Both the position numbers and the translations under genes were made by a program. A stretch of 64,000 nucleotides of DNA, from NCBI GenBank assembly GCA_963969495.1, contig OZ018321.1, positions 71,896,286 through 71,960,285 on the forward strand, in the 5' to 3' direction. The notes under the pieces are model-generated. The model saw nothing but the letters and a program-made list of their open reading frames with translations, had not been told where the DNA came from and ran no database searches. The stretch comes from Ceratothoa steindachneri (lineage: Eukaryota; Arthropoda; Malacostraca; Isopoda; Cymothoidae). Every line of letters begins with the position of its first letter. Position 1 is the first letter of the stretch. This document shows, one piece after another, positions 34,556 through 45,460 of this stretch.

Positions 34556-34944
34556 CCGTGGTTTTCAGCTTTTTTATGATAGTGACACCTTAATTGCTAT
34601 CTTGAAGCAGCCGTGGCACTCACATATAAAATAGTTTACTTATATATAGTTAATTATGTGGAAAGCACTTCAAAATTAAACACGATTGACATTTAACCTA
34701 ATTGAATTGAAATAAGACAAAAATTGAAACTAAATAAATCCTAACTTTAAAAGTTTAGTTTTGGGATGCATAGTTGACAAGGCAACTCTCATTTCTTCGT
34801 TCACTCTCTTGGTCACTACCGCAGCAGAATTCTTTAATTTTGGGATGTATAGTTGACAAGGCAACTCTCATTTCTTCATTCACTCTCTTGGTCACTAGCG
34901 CGGCACCCTTAGTTGCCTCTTGCAACATCCTGGTTGAAAACCAC
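34556..34944. mobile_element. Non-autonomous hAT-type MITE (389 bp)
   Basis: Ends are CCGTGGTTTTCAGC and, inverted, GTGGTTTTCAACC. Flanks CATTACAA (34548-34555) and CACTACAA (34945-34952) match at 7 of 8 positions, an 8-bp duplication. The interior holds a ~62-bp segment repeated at a 79-bp offset (from 34761 and 34840: GACAAGGCAACTCTCATTTC in both). No transposase. Confidence 0.75.
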
Positions 34945-34952
34945 CACTACAA

Positions 34953-35639
34953 AATTTTTAATTTCTCAGTTTCATTCAATTTTTATATATAACAAACTTA
35001 AATTTTTTCACATGGCTATGATTTTGCCAACTTCCAGTGTAAGTGTGCAACAATGTTGAGAGGAAAAGGCCATATTTGTGTGTTTTAGGTGGTGATTTGA
35101 GATTTTGTCTCAGAGTAGCCTTGCAGTTCTTAAATGCAATGGTGCCTCTCTTAATAGCATTACTTTTGCTTATCCATATTCATGTGCACTTCACCAACCA
35201 AACCCACCCACATTATTCTGCTAAACAAAGTACTCTTTTAATTTACATTTATCTTATGTCACTCACACAACTATTCTTGGCTCCTCACATTTCTCTTTCT
35301 CTTGTAAAATTGTTTCCTCTTTCCTTCTTACTTTTCTGGTCATTTGTTTCATCACTTTTAGTGGCTCTGTATTTTTATACAAATCTCTGATGTGCTTCTA
35401 TTCTTTTGCATATTTCATGTTATCATTCCACTTTTCGTTTCTAATTCTAGCACAGGTTACCTACACTTTCATTTTTGTGACAAAACAAAAGTGTTATTGA
35501 TAGAGATCATCCTTGTATTTGAAGCATTGTTTTCAGCAAACACTAAAACCAACACAAAAACAATCAATCGATGAACACATGATCAAATTCAAATCATGTA
35601 ATGTAATGAGATAATATGTAAAATCCAAACCTATAAAAT
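34953..35639. other. AT-rich intron sequence
   Basis: The open frames 35043-35390 and 35392-35574 are hydrophobic low-complexity translations of T-rich DNA with no motif. I see no gene. Confidence 0.5.
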
Positions 35640-36370
35640 GGGGCTTAAAAATGTGGTGCAGATGTGATGCCTCATCCGGGTACCTTTTTGAAGCAAACCT
35701 CCACACTGGGAAAAAGTAACAGCCAGACCATGGTCTTGCACAACCTAGTTGAAATTTTTATTGACAATTTTTTCAATACTCTGTGTAGTACATTTTGAAA
35801 ACTATACGCATCAAGTGTTGTGGTACTATTCATCCAAACATGAAATATATGCCAAAAATCTTGAAAGATGAAAAATCAATGAAGCCTGGAGATATTGACA
35901 GGGTTTATGCTGATGGTGTGTGTGAGCTGCATAAAATTGAAAAATAACAAATTCATCCTGAGTGACATGAAATTGATAGAAAGAACAAAGTGAAATTATA
36001 CCTGAAAATATTTCTTGATCTCATGGATATTGCAGTGAACAATGCAGAATTTATCTACCAAACAGTAATGAAGACCAAGTTCCTAAGCAAGAAAAAAATC
36101 AAGGATTCCTTTGATTTTAGAAGAGCTGTGGCTACAACTTTGATAGGTGACTACACAATTAGACAAAGTAGTGTTCGAGTTCAGCATCCTAATAAATTAC
36201 AAGCTTTTGTTCTCTCACCCACAATCCCTTCTCATCAGATGATTAAAATGGATGAGTGAAGATGTATTGTTTACACTTGCAGCAAGAGAGACATCAAAAT
36301 TAATAACTTGCTCTAGATGTCAAGTGTTCTTATGTTTTACCAATAACCGTAATCGTTTGGCAGAATATCA
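35640..36370 (+). pseudogene. piggyBac transposase remnant with C-terminal Cys-rich domain
   Basis: Broken frames give YMPKILKDEKSMKPGDIDRVYADGV near 35850-35930. Then in open frame 35990-36259 come KLYLKIFLDLMDIAVNNAEF and FDFRRAVATTLIGDYTIR, the helical region after the third catalytic Asp in piggyBac transposases. Cys residues of the C-terminal ring-like domain follow after a stop (CIVYTCSKRDIK..., to about 36370). The segment carrying the GGVD signature is deleted at about 35970, where a frame jump occurs. No TTAA-flanked ends were identified. It is a dead 5'-truncated copy. Confidence 0.65.
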
Positions 36371-36847
36371 TACATAAGCATGAGTAAAAGCCTATATATG
36401 GTATGCCCAGTGCTTTTTTTTTTCTTTTGAGTTTCTAATTGAAAAAAAAGAGAAATAAATATTTTGCTTTTATGGTTTTCTTGTGAGAATAGGTCATAAT
36501 AATAAAATTTGCATTATGTATTGTTTGATAACCTAACATTTTAATGTATGTATCAGTGTATGATAGCAACTTAAAGCTAAAATATAACCATTGATGGATA
36601 TTGGTTCACCTATGACCCATTTTATAACTCAAAAAGTATAATTTTATGAAAAAAAGAGCATTCTTTTTTATTTTATAGGTCATTTTTACCATAGAAATGA
36701 TATATCTAATTAAGCAAATTTAAAAAAATCTTAAATCCATTAAGGAGTTAATGGTTAATTGGTGTAACATGAAAATAGAATTAATTAACATTCAAACATT
36801 TTTTTATATGCTAATGTTCCATGCCTTTTTTTTTCTGATTTCTACAG
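36371..36847. other. AT-rich intron before the next exon
   Basis: No feature recognised other than the TTTTTTTCTGATTTCTACAG tract forming the acceptor. Confidence 0.5.
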
Positions 36848-36959
36848 TGTAACTTTTTGTCTACCAATGAATTTGCTGTTTACAACATTTTCAATCATTA
36901 CTTCTACGGGGGATCAAAAAGTAAAGACACCTATCGGCAATTTCTCCTTGGGTGTGAAA
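36848..36959 (+). CDS. ZCCHC4: ZCCHC4-like methyltransferase exon, FNHYF segment
   Basis: The exon enters in phase 0 after TTTCTACAG and leaves after one base of a codon at donor GTAAGT (36960). It reads STNEFAVYNIFNHYFYGG and YRQFLLGCE, aligning with SFCHYNMFNHHFFDGK...CRAFLQ of human ZCCHC4, the stretch between the SAM-binding strand and the catalytic motif. No stops. The one-base overhang joins with two bases of the exon at 53042 to give Asn. Confidence 0.9.
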
Positions 36960-37262
36960 GTAAGTTTCATTTAGAACCATTCTGCCTGATTATTCATACT
37001 TCTATAACCCATACCTCTTACATATTAAAGTTAAATTAGTTTGATGTGATTTTCATCCTATACATGGTTTCAATTTACCATTTTTGATTGCCTGTTTTGT
37101 CAATTTCTATTACCTGAGGTTTGTTAATTACCTCATTTTTCCCATTTCTCTTGTCATTGCTTCCCCAGAATTAGTCCGGTATTTCTTATTGTAGTATCAT
37201 TACACCAACCCTAACATGAGGATGATTGAAGAAACCATCAGGAAACAATTGTGAAACTTATA

Positions 37263-39101
37263 CAGTACCCGCGAAAAGTATCTGATCACTATTAAAATTT
37301 GTATTATTTTCATTGATATTCACTGATGCATAATTCACTTTCTATTTGTTATAGCAACATCTGGTTGCTTTCATATAACGCTCTGATATGACAGCTTTCC
37401 AATGCAATCTTAAGTTAGTATTGTGGTAGCGTTAGTTGCGTGTAGGCGTGTGTCAAATTTTTCAATTTCATGTTTTTTGCCATTTTGTGATTTTTTTAAC
37501 AACTTCAAGAGTGATTTTAGAGGTGCTATTATTGCTCCTCATAAATGTGGGAAATTTCAGAGACAGATATCTAATGAATTAAACAACCCAAAGTACTGTT
37601 AATTTATGGGTTTCACATGCTAAAAACAATGTTAGCCTATCTACCCCAGTACCTAAAAAATGATCTGGCAAACCGAGTGTCGCAGGTCAGGTTAGATTTC
37701 CTGACCACCTGATTCCTTTGACTCTGAAGGGAATGTGGCAAGCCCGCAGGACACTGTGCAATTGGGCCTTGCCCTAAATGATGCACTTTAAACGTGGGTT
37801 GCACTAAATCAAGTAAGAGTGACTATTTTCCTTGGCTGAATTAAATCAATTAACTTGGAAGTTCTGGATATCAATTTAGATGAAACAAAATAATCTTTAC
37901 TACTGTAGAAAAAAAAAAATAATGGATAGAACATAGAAATACAGAAGAACTAAATGAGCAAAAGGTTTACACAAGGTGCTGAGAGTGAATTTTACTTTAT
38001 CTATATGTAGGTGCCTGGTGTGAATTTAAACCTTCACGCCATCTTGTGGAACCTCTCACTGTTACAATTAGGCTCACTATAAGGCGCCTTTCAAACGAAA
38101 GTTACCTAAAAAAGAAACCAATCGTGGGCTCTTTCTATCCTACTCGTCTCTCTCTCTCTATTCCTGATCTCCATTTCTCTCATCTTTGACACAGAAAAAC
38201 AAATTTGTAAATACACATGCTTATGAAACATTTAGTAGTGAATAATCCAACAATAACTGCAAAAGAACTAAAATTTAATATGAATAATTTATCTGATATT
38301 TCTGAATGAACTATCCATGAATGGCTACAGAAAGAACTTGAATTACCATCTCACCATGCTGCCAAGAAACCATTCAAAATGTGTAACAAACGTGTCTCAT
38401 TTTGTAAAAACTACATTTATTGGACTGTTGAGGAGTGAAAAAAAGTTTTATTCAGCCGATGAGTCAACATTTTTAACATTTAGAAGCTGTCCTAAAAAGG
38501 TTCGTTGGTCCATTGGCTCAAATAGAATGGACCCTAAATACCCCCAAAAGACAATGCAACACCATCAAAGTGGGATGATTTGGGGTTATTTCAGTTTCCA
38601 AGGGAGAGGAAGCACATGTTTCCTTCCAAAGAACACAACTATGAATGGCGCACAGTATTTGGCAATGTTATAGGAGAAACTTCCAGTGGTAATGACAATT
38701 CATGAGACAGAAACATTCATGCATGATGGGGCACCTTGACACGAGGGTAAAATTGTGACAAAATGGCGTACTGACAATAAATTTAATATATTCAATTGAC
38801 TTGGTAATTGCCCAGATCTCACTCCCATAAAAAAAATTATGGTTAATAATAAAAAATAAGGTTGAAGGTCAAGACACTGGCTCCATCAAAAAATTAAAAG
38901 AGGCCATCATAAAGCTATGGTACATCGAAATATCAGTGGAAGTTTGTCAAAGATCAAATTCATGACAAAACGTCTACAACAAATCATTGAATCCAAATGA
39001 AAAATGAAAAATACTAATATAAGGTTAGGCAATATTAAACATGTTTTTTTTCATGTTAAAAATACAAATTTTGAGGGTGATCAGATACTTTTTGTGGGCA
39101 G
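37263..39101 (+). mobile_element. Tc1-type DNA transposon, decayed
   Basis: The inverted ends share AAAAGTATCTGATCAC (left CAGTACCCGCGAAAAG..., right inverted CTGCCCACAAAAAG...). They are flanked by TA at 37261-37262 and 39102-39103, the Tc1/mariner target. At 1.84 kb it is slightly longer than usual; the part at about 37600-38130 has no transposase similarity and may be a secondary insertion. Confidence 0.85.
38224..38999 (+). pseudogene. Tc1 transposase pseudogene
   Basis: A cut-and-paste transposase. The HTH C-terminal part reads NNPTITAKEL...TIHEWLQKEL. The catalytic core has SADESTFLTF near 38455 (first Asp), then WGYFSFQGRGSTCF, MHDGAP near 38720 (second Asp) and NCPDLTPIK near 38808 (region of the third acidic residue). 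The only sizeable open piece is 38317-38673. Stops occur after SDISE, after WTVEE, after YLAML and at DGAP. The N-terminal HTH is missing or scrambled, so it is inactive. Confidence 0.75.
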
Positions 39102-39104
39102 TAT

Positions 39105-39490
39105 TCATCACCCCTCATGATGGTACCCTATGGGTCCTGTTGCCCTTGGTACCTAGAGTAGCTGCACATTCTCTCAGCCTGAGTGGAAGTTATGGAGGTT
39201 TCATCATTGGGTTGACATGAACCCTCTGATGGGGCCTGGGCAAAGTTGTAGCTGTGCTTCTGCTTTGCTACCTCAGCACTATTTATTATTTTTTATAACT
39301 CTTCCCTCAACCTTTTGTCAACCCACACTTTGGAAGAGGAGTGTTCTCACCTGAACACAGATCACTTCACTAGACATTGTCCCTAGGTGGACTGCATATC
39401 CTACCAGGTTCACCTAGCACTAGAGTATGATAAGGATAAGTGATCACCCAGCCTTCTTGCTGGTAGACCCACTGTAGCCGATATTCCTGG
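39105..39490 (+). repeat. Solitary I-group LINE 5' leader repeat
   Basis: TTGCCCTTGGTACCTAGAGTAGCTGCACA...GTGATCACCCAGCC...GGTAGACC aligns with the sequence just 5' of LINE copy 4 (21950-22310), and more loosely with 53670-54000 and 59180-59400. No element body follows. It begins directly at the right end of the Tc1 element. Confidence 0.6.
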
Positions 39491-39582
39491 TAACCACCCA
39501 CCACCAAGGTCCACTAACTCACCAGTTAGATTGGAAGGAGGCTTAAGGAGACACAGAATCTTAATTTCTTTATTACTAAATA

Positions 39583-40572
39583 TAGCGATACCTTGACTTA
39601 CGAGTTTAATTTGTTCTGTGACTGAGCTTGTAACTTAATTTGCTCAGATATCAAAGCAGTTTCCCAATTGAAATTAATGGAAAAGCCATTAATTAGTTCC
39701 AGCCTACCAAAAACCACCTCGATTTTTTTATAGTGCAAGTTTTTAAATAAGAAAAATATACTTTATAAATAACAAATAATACATAAGAAAATAATAAAAC
39801 ATAATAAAAGAGAATGTAAGAAAATAATGTGGTTTTATTAAGCGTACTTTACCTTGAAGATCAGACAGAGATAATTGTAATAAACAGCCCTGTCTCATCA
39901 CACTTAAAGACTTGCTAGGGGATGTATCCTTCTGCTTCTATCATTTTGGTGAAAGTTTTAATAAAATCCTCTGCTACCTTCACATTCGAGCATGCTGCCT
40001 CACCATGCCTGACCATGGAGTGAATGCCAGTCATCTTTTTATAATTATCAAACCATCCCCGACTGGTTTGAATGATTCTTCTGACACCTAGTCTATTGAT
40101 GTTCCTGATGTCTGCTGCACCAAATCCCCATAAATGTCTCATGCCTTCTCACAGTATCCTGCAAGCTGCTTTTCCGTCAACCACACCAACTTTTTGCTGG
40201 TCATGTCCAGAGTTTTGAAATGATCTTAATGCCTTTGGCTGGTGTTATAGCCTTTATTGATTCCTTTTGTTTCAAAATCATAGATATTGCAGAAGTAATA
40301 TATTTGTACTGCCTCACCAAGTCAACAACATGCACACCTCACTCATGTTTTCCAATGATTTCATGCTTTAATTCCAAAAAATATCATCCTTTCTTCTCAC
40401 AACTGGCCTTGACACTCACTTTATTAAGACCCTTGTATGTGACATTCACTCACTCACTTCTAATTTGTATCTCAAATCTTGGATTGTACCACAAAACAGA
40501 AAATCAATCGAGCAACAGCTTATATCTCAGAAAACTTATAAGTTGGTTCACTTGTAAATTAAAGTAGCACTG
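39583..40572 (-). mobile_element. pogo/Tigger-like DNA transposon, internally deleted
   Basis: Ends align as imperfect inverted repeats (GATACCTTGACTTACGAG on the left, TGCTACTTTAATTTACAAG inverted from the right). Next to the left end lies AATTAATGGAAAAGCCATTAAT, a motif familiar from Tigger-type ends. Between them is a transposase fragment on the minus strand (39915-40142). About 1 kb against roughly 2.4 kb for complete Tigger elements. Confidence 0.65.
39850..40142 (-). pseudogene. Tigger-type transposase fragment (CENP-B-like)
   Basis: Reading minus from 40142, RGWFDNYKKMTGIHSMVRHG is the characteristic segment after the DNA-binding HTH of Tigger/pogo transposases (RGWFENFKKRTGIHSVVRHGE). 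AEDFIKTFTKMIEAEGYIP follows. After a stop the next residues are QVFKCDETGLF, holding the first Asp of the DDE triad. The rest of the catalytic core is deleted and the element end follows shortly. It is a clear family match but non-functional. Confidence 0.8.
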
Positions 40573-40632
40573 TATAATTCCCCAATTCAAGAGTGTACAA
40601 CTAAAGTAATTATATATCAATAATGAATTGAA

Positions 40633-40864
<232 letters not shown>

Positions 40865-40866
<2 letters not shown>

Positions 40867-41046
40867 GTGTTTCCCTCTGCCCTTAGGATAATTGGAATAA
40901 CGGGAGATATTTTGAGGGTGAAAGACAATTAAAATTAAGCCCATATATAACAAGTGCAGAAAAAGAAGCAGAGCTGGAAGACAAGGCCACGTATGAGTAT
41001 GTACTGTAAGTGAGATAATTGGTGTGGTATAAAAACCCTTACAGTT

Positions 41047-41132
<86 letters not shown>

Positions 41133-41314
41133 AACTGTAAGGGTTTTTATACCACACCAATTATCTCACTTACAGTACATACTCATACGTGGCCTTGTCT
41201 TCCAGCTCTGCTTCTTTTTCTGCACTTGTTATATATGGGCTTAATTTTAATTGTCTTTCACCCTCAAAATATCTCCCGTTATTCCAATTATCCTAAGGGC
41301 AGAGGGAAACACAA
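40865..41314. repeat. Perfect ~450-bp palindrome centred on (TA)n
   Basis: Sequence 40865-41052 appears again, inverted and apparently without mismatch, at 41127-41314; centre near 41089. The middle is (TA)n 41053-41128. Each arm contains two modules: one beginning TTGTGTTTCCCTCTGCCC and one beginning GGCCACGTATGAG. The second module also forms the left flank of the neighbouring hairpin at 40633. Confidence 0.92.
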
Positions 41315-41444
41315 CACAAAAAAAAAGACAGGGATCCACTGCTTCCACGCAGCTTTGTGCCCCATCTGTTACTGAAATCTGAAAAAAGTTAGAAATTGAG
41401 TGGACACAGGTGAGTTGAGGCAAATAGAAAACAAAAGTACCACA

Positions 41445-41700
41445 TCACCTATCTCTACTTCTCTTCATTACATATCTCCCTATGTCCTTCCAAAATTGCT
41501 GTTCTATCTACAGAGTTTCCGACTGCTCTCACACCTTCATCCTCATATGGGTACTTAGTTTTGTGGTAGTGTATACTGTGAAGTCTCTACCTTCTGAGAA
41601 GACTGAAAGCCTGCTGGCAGAGGCAAATATTAGGCATGTTATGCTCAGCCATTGACTCGGCTAACCTCCCAGTACACATATAAGTTGGCTACATCAGCGC
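41445..41700 (+). repeat. Dispersed repeat, partner of 25571-25812
   Basis: Same order of shared blocks as the copy at 25571. Non-coding. Confidence 0.55.
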
Positions 41701-41929
41701 CATCATTTAGGGTCAAAGCTCAAATGCAAATTCTTCTAAATCGTGGGCCTGTAGTCTGAGCATGTGTAAATGATCACATTCTGGAATTTTAGGATTCAAT
41801 GTAGATTTTTCTCTTAACCTCTCAATGCAATGGGAGTTCATAGTATCTACTTTCCATGCATTTGTTACTTTTTTTCATACTATTGTTACAAGAGAAGGAA
41901 ATAGTGGGTGACTGCAGATGCATGGAGAT

Positions 41930-44436
41930 ACACCTCAAAACGCTGCCTCGTCTTCCCAAGTTGTTGAGGAGGATGAGCTAAAACAAGTGACACCATCCGG
42001 TGGAGGGGCTACCCTATCATGATCTCCCTTGGGCAAAGGGGCTTCCCTTTTGGCATCTTTGGAGTTGTGCTCTGGCAGATCCACCTCTAAAATGGAGGTG
42101 CCCCCTCCTCTGCTTTCTAAGGAGCCAATCCAACCCTCTCCCACTGGAGAGGTGGTTTACTCCTCATTATTTGTCAGAGGAGAGCATTAGCTAGCTTGAT
42201 TGGTAGCGAGCTGAAGATGACCAGTTTCTTGGATGGACAGGAGTTTTCTGGAGAATGCGTTGGACCCTTTGAGACTGTCAATGATTAGTGCCCTTTGGAT
42301 ACTTAATATCTTAACGATGAGTGTGATCCTGCAATCTACCATGAACCTCATGAAAAGAGTGGTTTATAAGAGAGAACTCAAAGAGTACTCTATAGAATAC
42401 ATCATCTTAAAGCTTGTTGACCACTCAGTGGTCCATGTTGAATGTGTGAGGAAAAAACAGGGAGGGGCATCAAGAACATTCCTATATATTCATTACATTT
42501 GACTGTGACAGGCTCCCTGAGTTTGTGTGTGCCGGTTGTTATTGCTCCTGCATGAAGGCATTCGTGCTACTGCTTTGACCATACAAATCGCTCATGTAGG
42601 TAAGCAAAGTCAGGTTTACACAATCTTTGGTGGTTGTTCGAAGACCATACATAAAAGTCCCTATTGTGTACAGTCAATTGTGGAGAGCCGCACCCTGGTT
42701 CTTTGAAGCAATGTGGTGCGTATCTCCTGGAGAAGGAAATCCTTCCTGTTAAGGCTAAGGATTGCCTCTCATTTTGTGAAGCTAAGGAGTTGGTCCTAGC
42801 TTCAATGGTGCTACCTGAGATCTCTTATGCCTCAGTTTTAAAAACCATCCTCTGCTCCTGGCCCCAGCAGGCATATGAGCACAGTCGTCTCTGCAACCAT
42901 TCCGAGCCCTTCTTTGGGTTCTACTCACCCTGGGCACTTCCCTGCTAGAGCTGGCAACACAGAGGGTTGACACCCAGCCTTGGCTAAAACCAGGGCTTCC
43001 CTAGCATGATTAGACTCGCAGGAGGCAACACCCCTGAAGGTGATTGTGAGGACATCTTCTGGGGATACTAAATCTACACCTTAAAAGGAGGACATCACCA
43101 AAGGAGCTTTGGCACCTGCGACACCACCCAAGGCTGGGCTGGGTCCCTCAGAGATGGTGGATCCTCGATAAGTCATCAAAGGCAAGAAAGAGTGCATTCA
43201 GCACCTTGTCAGGCAAACAGCGTCGAGAGTTCTGCCTTGGGAAAGTGTATGGCCATTCCCATGAGGGTCTTTTCTTCAAAGAAGGCCCCTGCATCTCCTC
43301 CTAGTTAGGCCTGTGGGCATATTCCTTCAATGGAACTACTGCTGACTCTGGGCCAACAGGGAGGATCTGCGGAGGCTCGTCTCCTCGCGTTTCCCATTAG
43401 CTATTTTTTTGGAGGAGACTGTGCTTGGCCCTTGCCCCCTGTCCACCCTCCCAGGGTATAAAGGTTTTGCAACCCCACCACCACAGGATGGGTGCTGAGC
43501 AGGAGAATTTGTGATTTACACTTGGCATGATGTCTCTGTTCTTTTTGCTTTAAATACCTCCTTTCAGTCAGTAGCTGTGCAGCTGCACATGGATAAGATC
43601 TATACTGTTATTTCCGCATACATTCCGCTATCAACCGACATCGATACTGGTGACTTGCACAGTGTCATATCACAGTTTCCAAGGCCCTTTCTCTTCGAAG
43701 ATTTGAACCACACCCTCTCTGTGGAGACTACTCAATCAGTCACAGTGGTTATGCCCTTGCTGAGCTGTAGATAGCTTTACTAAATATTGATGAGTTTACA
43801 CTTCACTGCCTGAGACCCGCTTCATTTTCCTGTCTTGATCTATCTCTGTGCTCTCCGGATGCACATCTTGGTTTTGGGTGGGAGATAGTCAATGACCTCC
43901 ATGCTAGTGATCACTTTCCCATTTATATATCATTTTCTGGACTGCTGCTGCTTGATAGAACTCCCCAGTGGTGTTTGACATAGAGGCGGTGGTCCACATT
44001 TCATGAAATGACTGTTTGCTCTCTCCCAGTCAATGGGTTTAAGTTGTTTGATGAGGCTGTTGAGTTTTATTCTGGTAATCTCATCACTGTGAGCCTAACT
44101 ATTCTTCCTAGAATGTCGGACTGTTTTGCATGGTGACTGCTTCCATGGTCATCAGCTGAGTATGAGATAGCCTTCAAACAAAAGCATTATGCCTACATGT
44201 GCTATAAACACCGATAGAACGATTTCATTAGCTATGAATTTTGGTGAGCTAGAGCTAGCTTCCAATATGCCTTGAAGCACTCACACTACTCTAATTGACG
44301 GGCATGCATATCTCCAGTTAACTCAAAGACCCTGTGTCCATTCTGGAGTCTTTCATGACCACCTTCTCTGCATTCTCTAGCCAGGATTCTGCTCCACTAG
44401 CATTCAATCCTTCAATGACATGTTTACATAGAGTTG
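41930..44436 (+). mobile_element. I-group LINE copy 7, 5' part, split by copy 8
   Basis: It begins in the 5' leader (ATCCACCTCTAAAATGGAGG at 42082) and jumps at about 42177 to ORF1 (AGAGCATTAGCTAGCTTGATTGG). ORF1 is degraded (first knuckle partly lost; CTVNCGEPHPGSLKQC region at 42667) and ends at about 43310. The endonuclease runs to about 44000 (SDHFPIYISF, 43913-43945; the GDLN motif is degraded). RT starts, then breaks at GACATGTTTACATAGAGTTG (44436), where copy 8 begins. The piece at 50608-51490 is probably its continuation. Confidence 0.7.
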
Positions 44437-45460
44437 CCCCCGTAAGGGGCATGGCGACTTGCCATCCTGGCTGCCGTGCTGACAGGACTCAGCACCCCGT
44501 CCGACCCCAGCTTAGCCTCTTCTCCTTTCAGACTGCCTGTATTTCTCCCCTACTTCGTCGCTTTTCATACAATCTCTCCCACAACTTTCTCTGGTCAGAT
44601 CTAATTTCACAGGGTAGATGCTGACCTTCTTCTCAGCCAAACGTCCCGGATTAGGGCTGAGGGGGGAGGGGACAATGTTCCCTAACCCCTGAGCTCCGGT
44701 CTGGGGTGGTTGGTTTTTAACAACCTGCTTCATCCCCACCCATACCTTCCTCACATCCCTTTTCCTTTCCTCTTCACAATCTATCCTTTTACGCCGTGTC
44801 TAAGGTGAAGCCACCATGCCGATGGACTGCCAGGCCACCAGGTGGGAGGGGTGGTCCTGAATGGTGGCACCTGGCTCTGCCAAGCCTGTAAGCACCCCTT
44901 GCAGTGCGGGCTACTGCGAGGGGTGATGAGGGTCACCATGCCCAATGATGAGTAAAAAAAAAACCCCTTTAATTCCCACTGTACCAACGATGGAGCCTCT
45001 CTCGGGTAGCTCCACCTAAAAAAATGGAGGTCCCTCCCCTGTGTTTGCGCAGGGGACCCTCCATATTTCTCTAACCGTAGAGGAGGCTTACTCCTCTCAT
45101 ACGACTACGGGTGTAGGCGACTCCTCCTCACCCCCTTCTCTGGAGGTGCTTTCGGCCCCTCCCTGTTTCCAGCGGTAGTCCCTCCTTTTCTTTCCAAGGG
45201 GACTGCCAAGAAAGGCAGCCTAATGCCGACTGCTTCCCATTGAAGCGGCTCGGTAGGGCAAATCCCTTTAGGGGGGAGAGGGAAGCCAGGCCCCTTCGGT
45301 CGCTTCCCTCAAAAGACCTACTGGCAAGAATATTGAACCTTGCCTGGGTCAAGGCCTGTGCCTACCCACACTACCTGACAAGTGACAATACTCCCAATGG
45401 GACCTGGGATGTCGGGGGGGGGGGGATGGCCAACTGGAGGCCCTTTCCCCTGAGGTAGAC
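44437..45460 (+). promoter_or_regulatory. 5' UTR of LINE copy 8
   Basis: A GC-rich leader (~1 kb) shared with copies 2, 4 and 9. It includes a block GTAGCTCCACC...AATGGAGGTCCCTCC (45007-45036). As in other LINEs an internal promoter should lie here; I see no clear TATA. A G-run of 12 occurs at 45414-45425. Confidence 0.5.

Noticed and set aside
35043..35574. Hydrophobic ORFs as membrane proteins
   Set aside because: They translate T-rich DNA; composition is low complexity and no promoter-like or conserved feature accompanies them.
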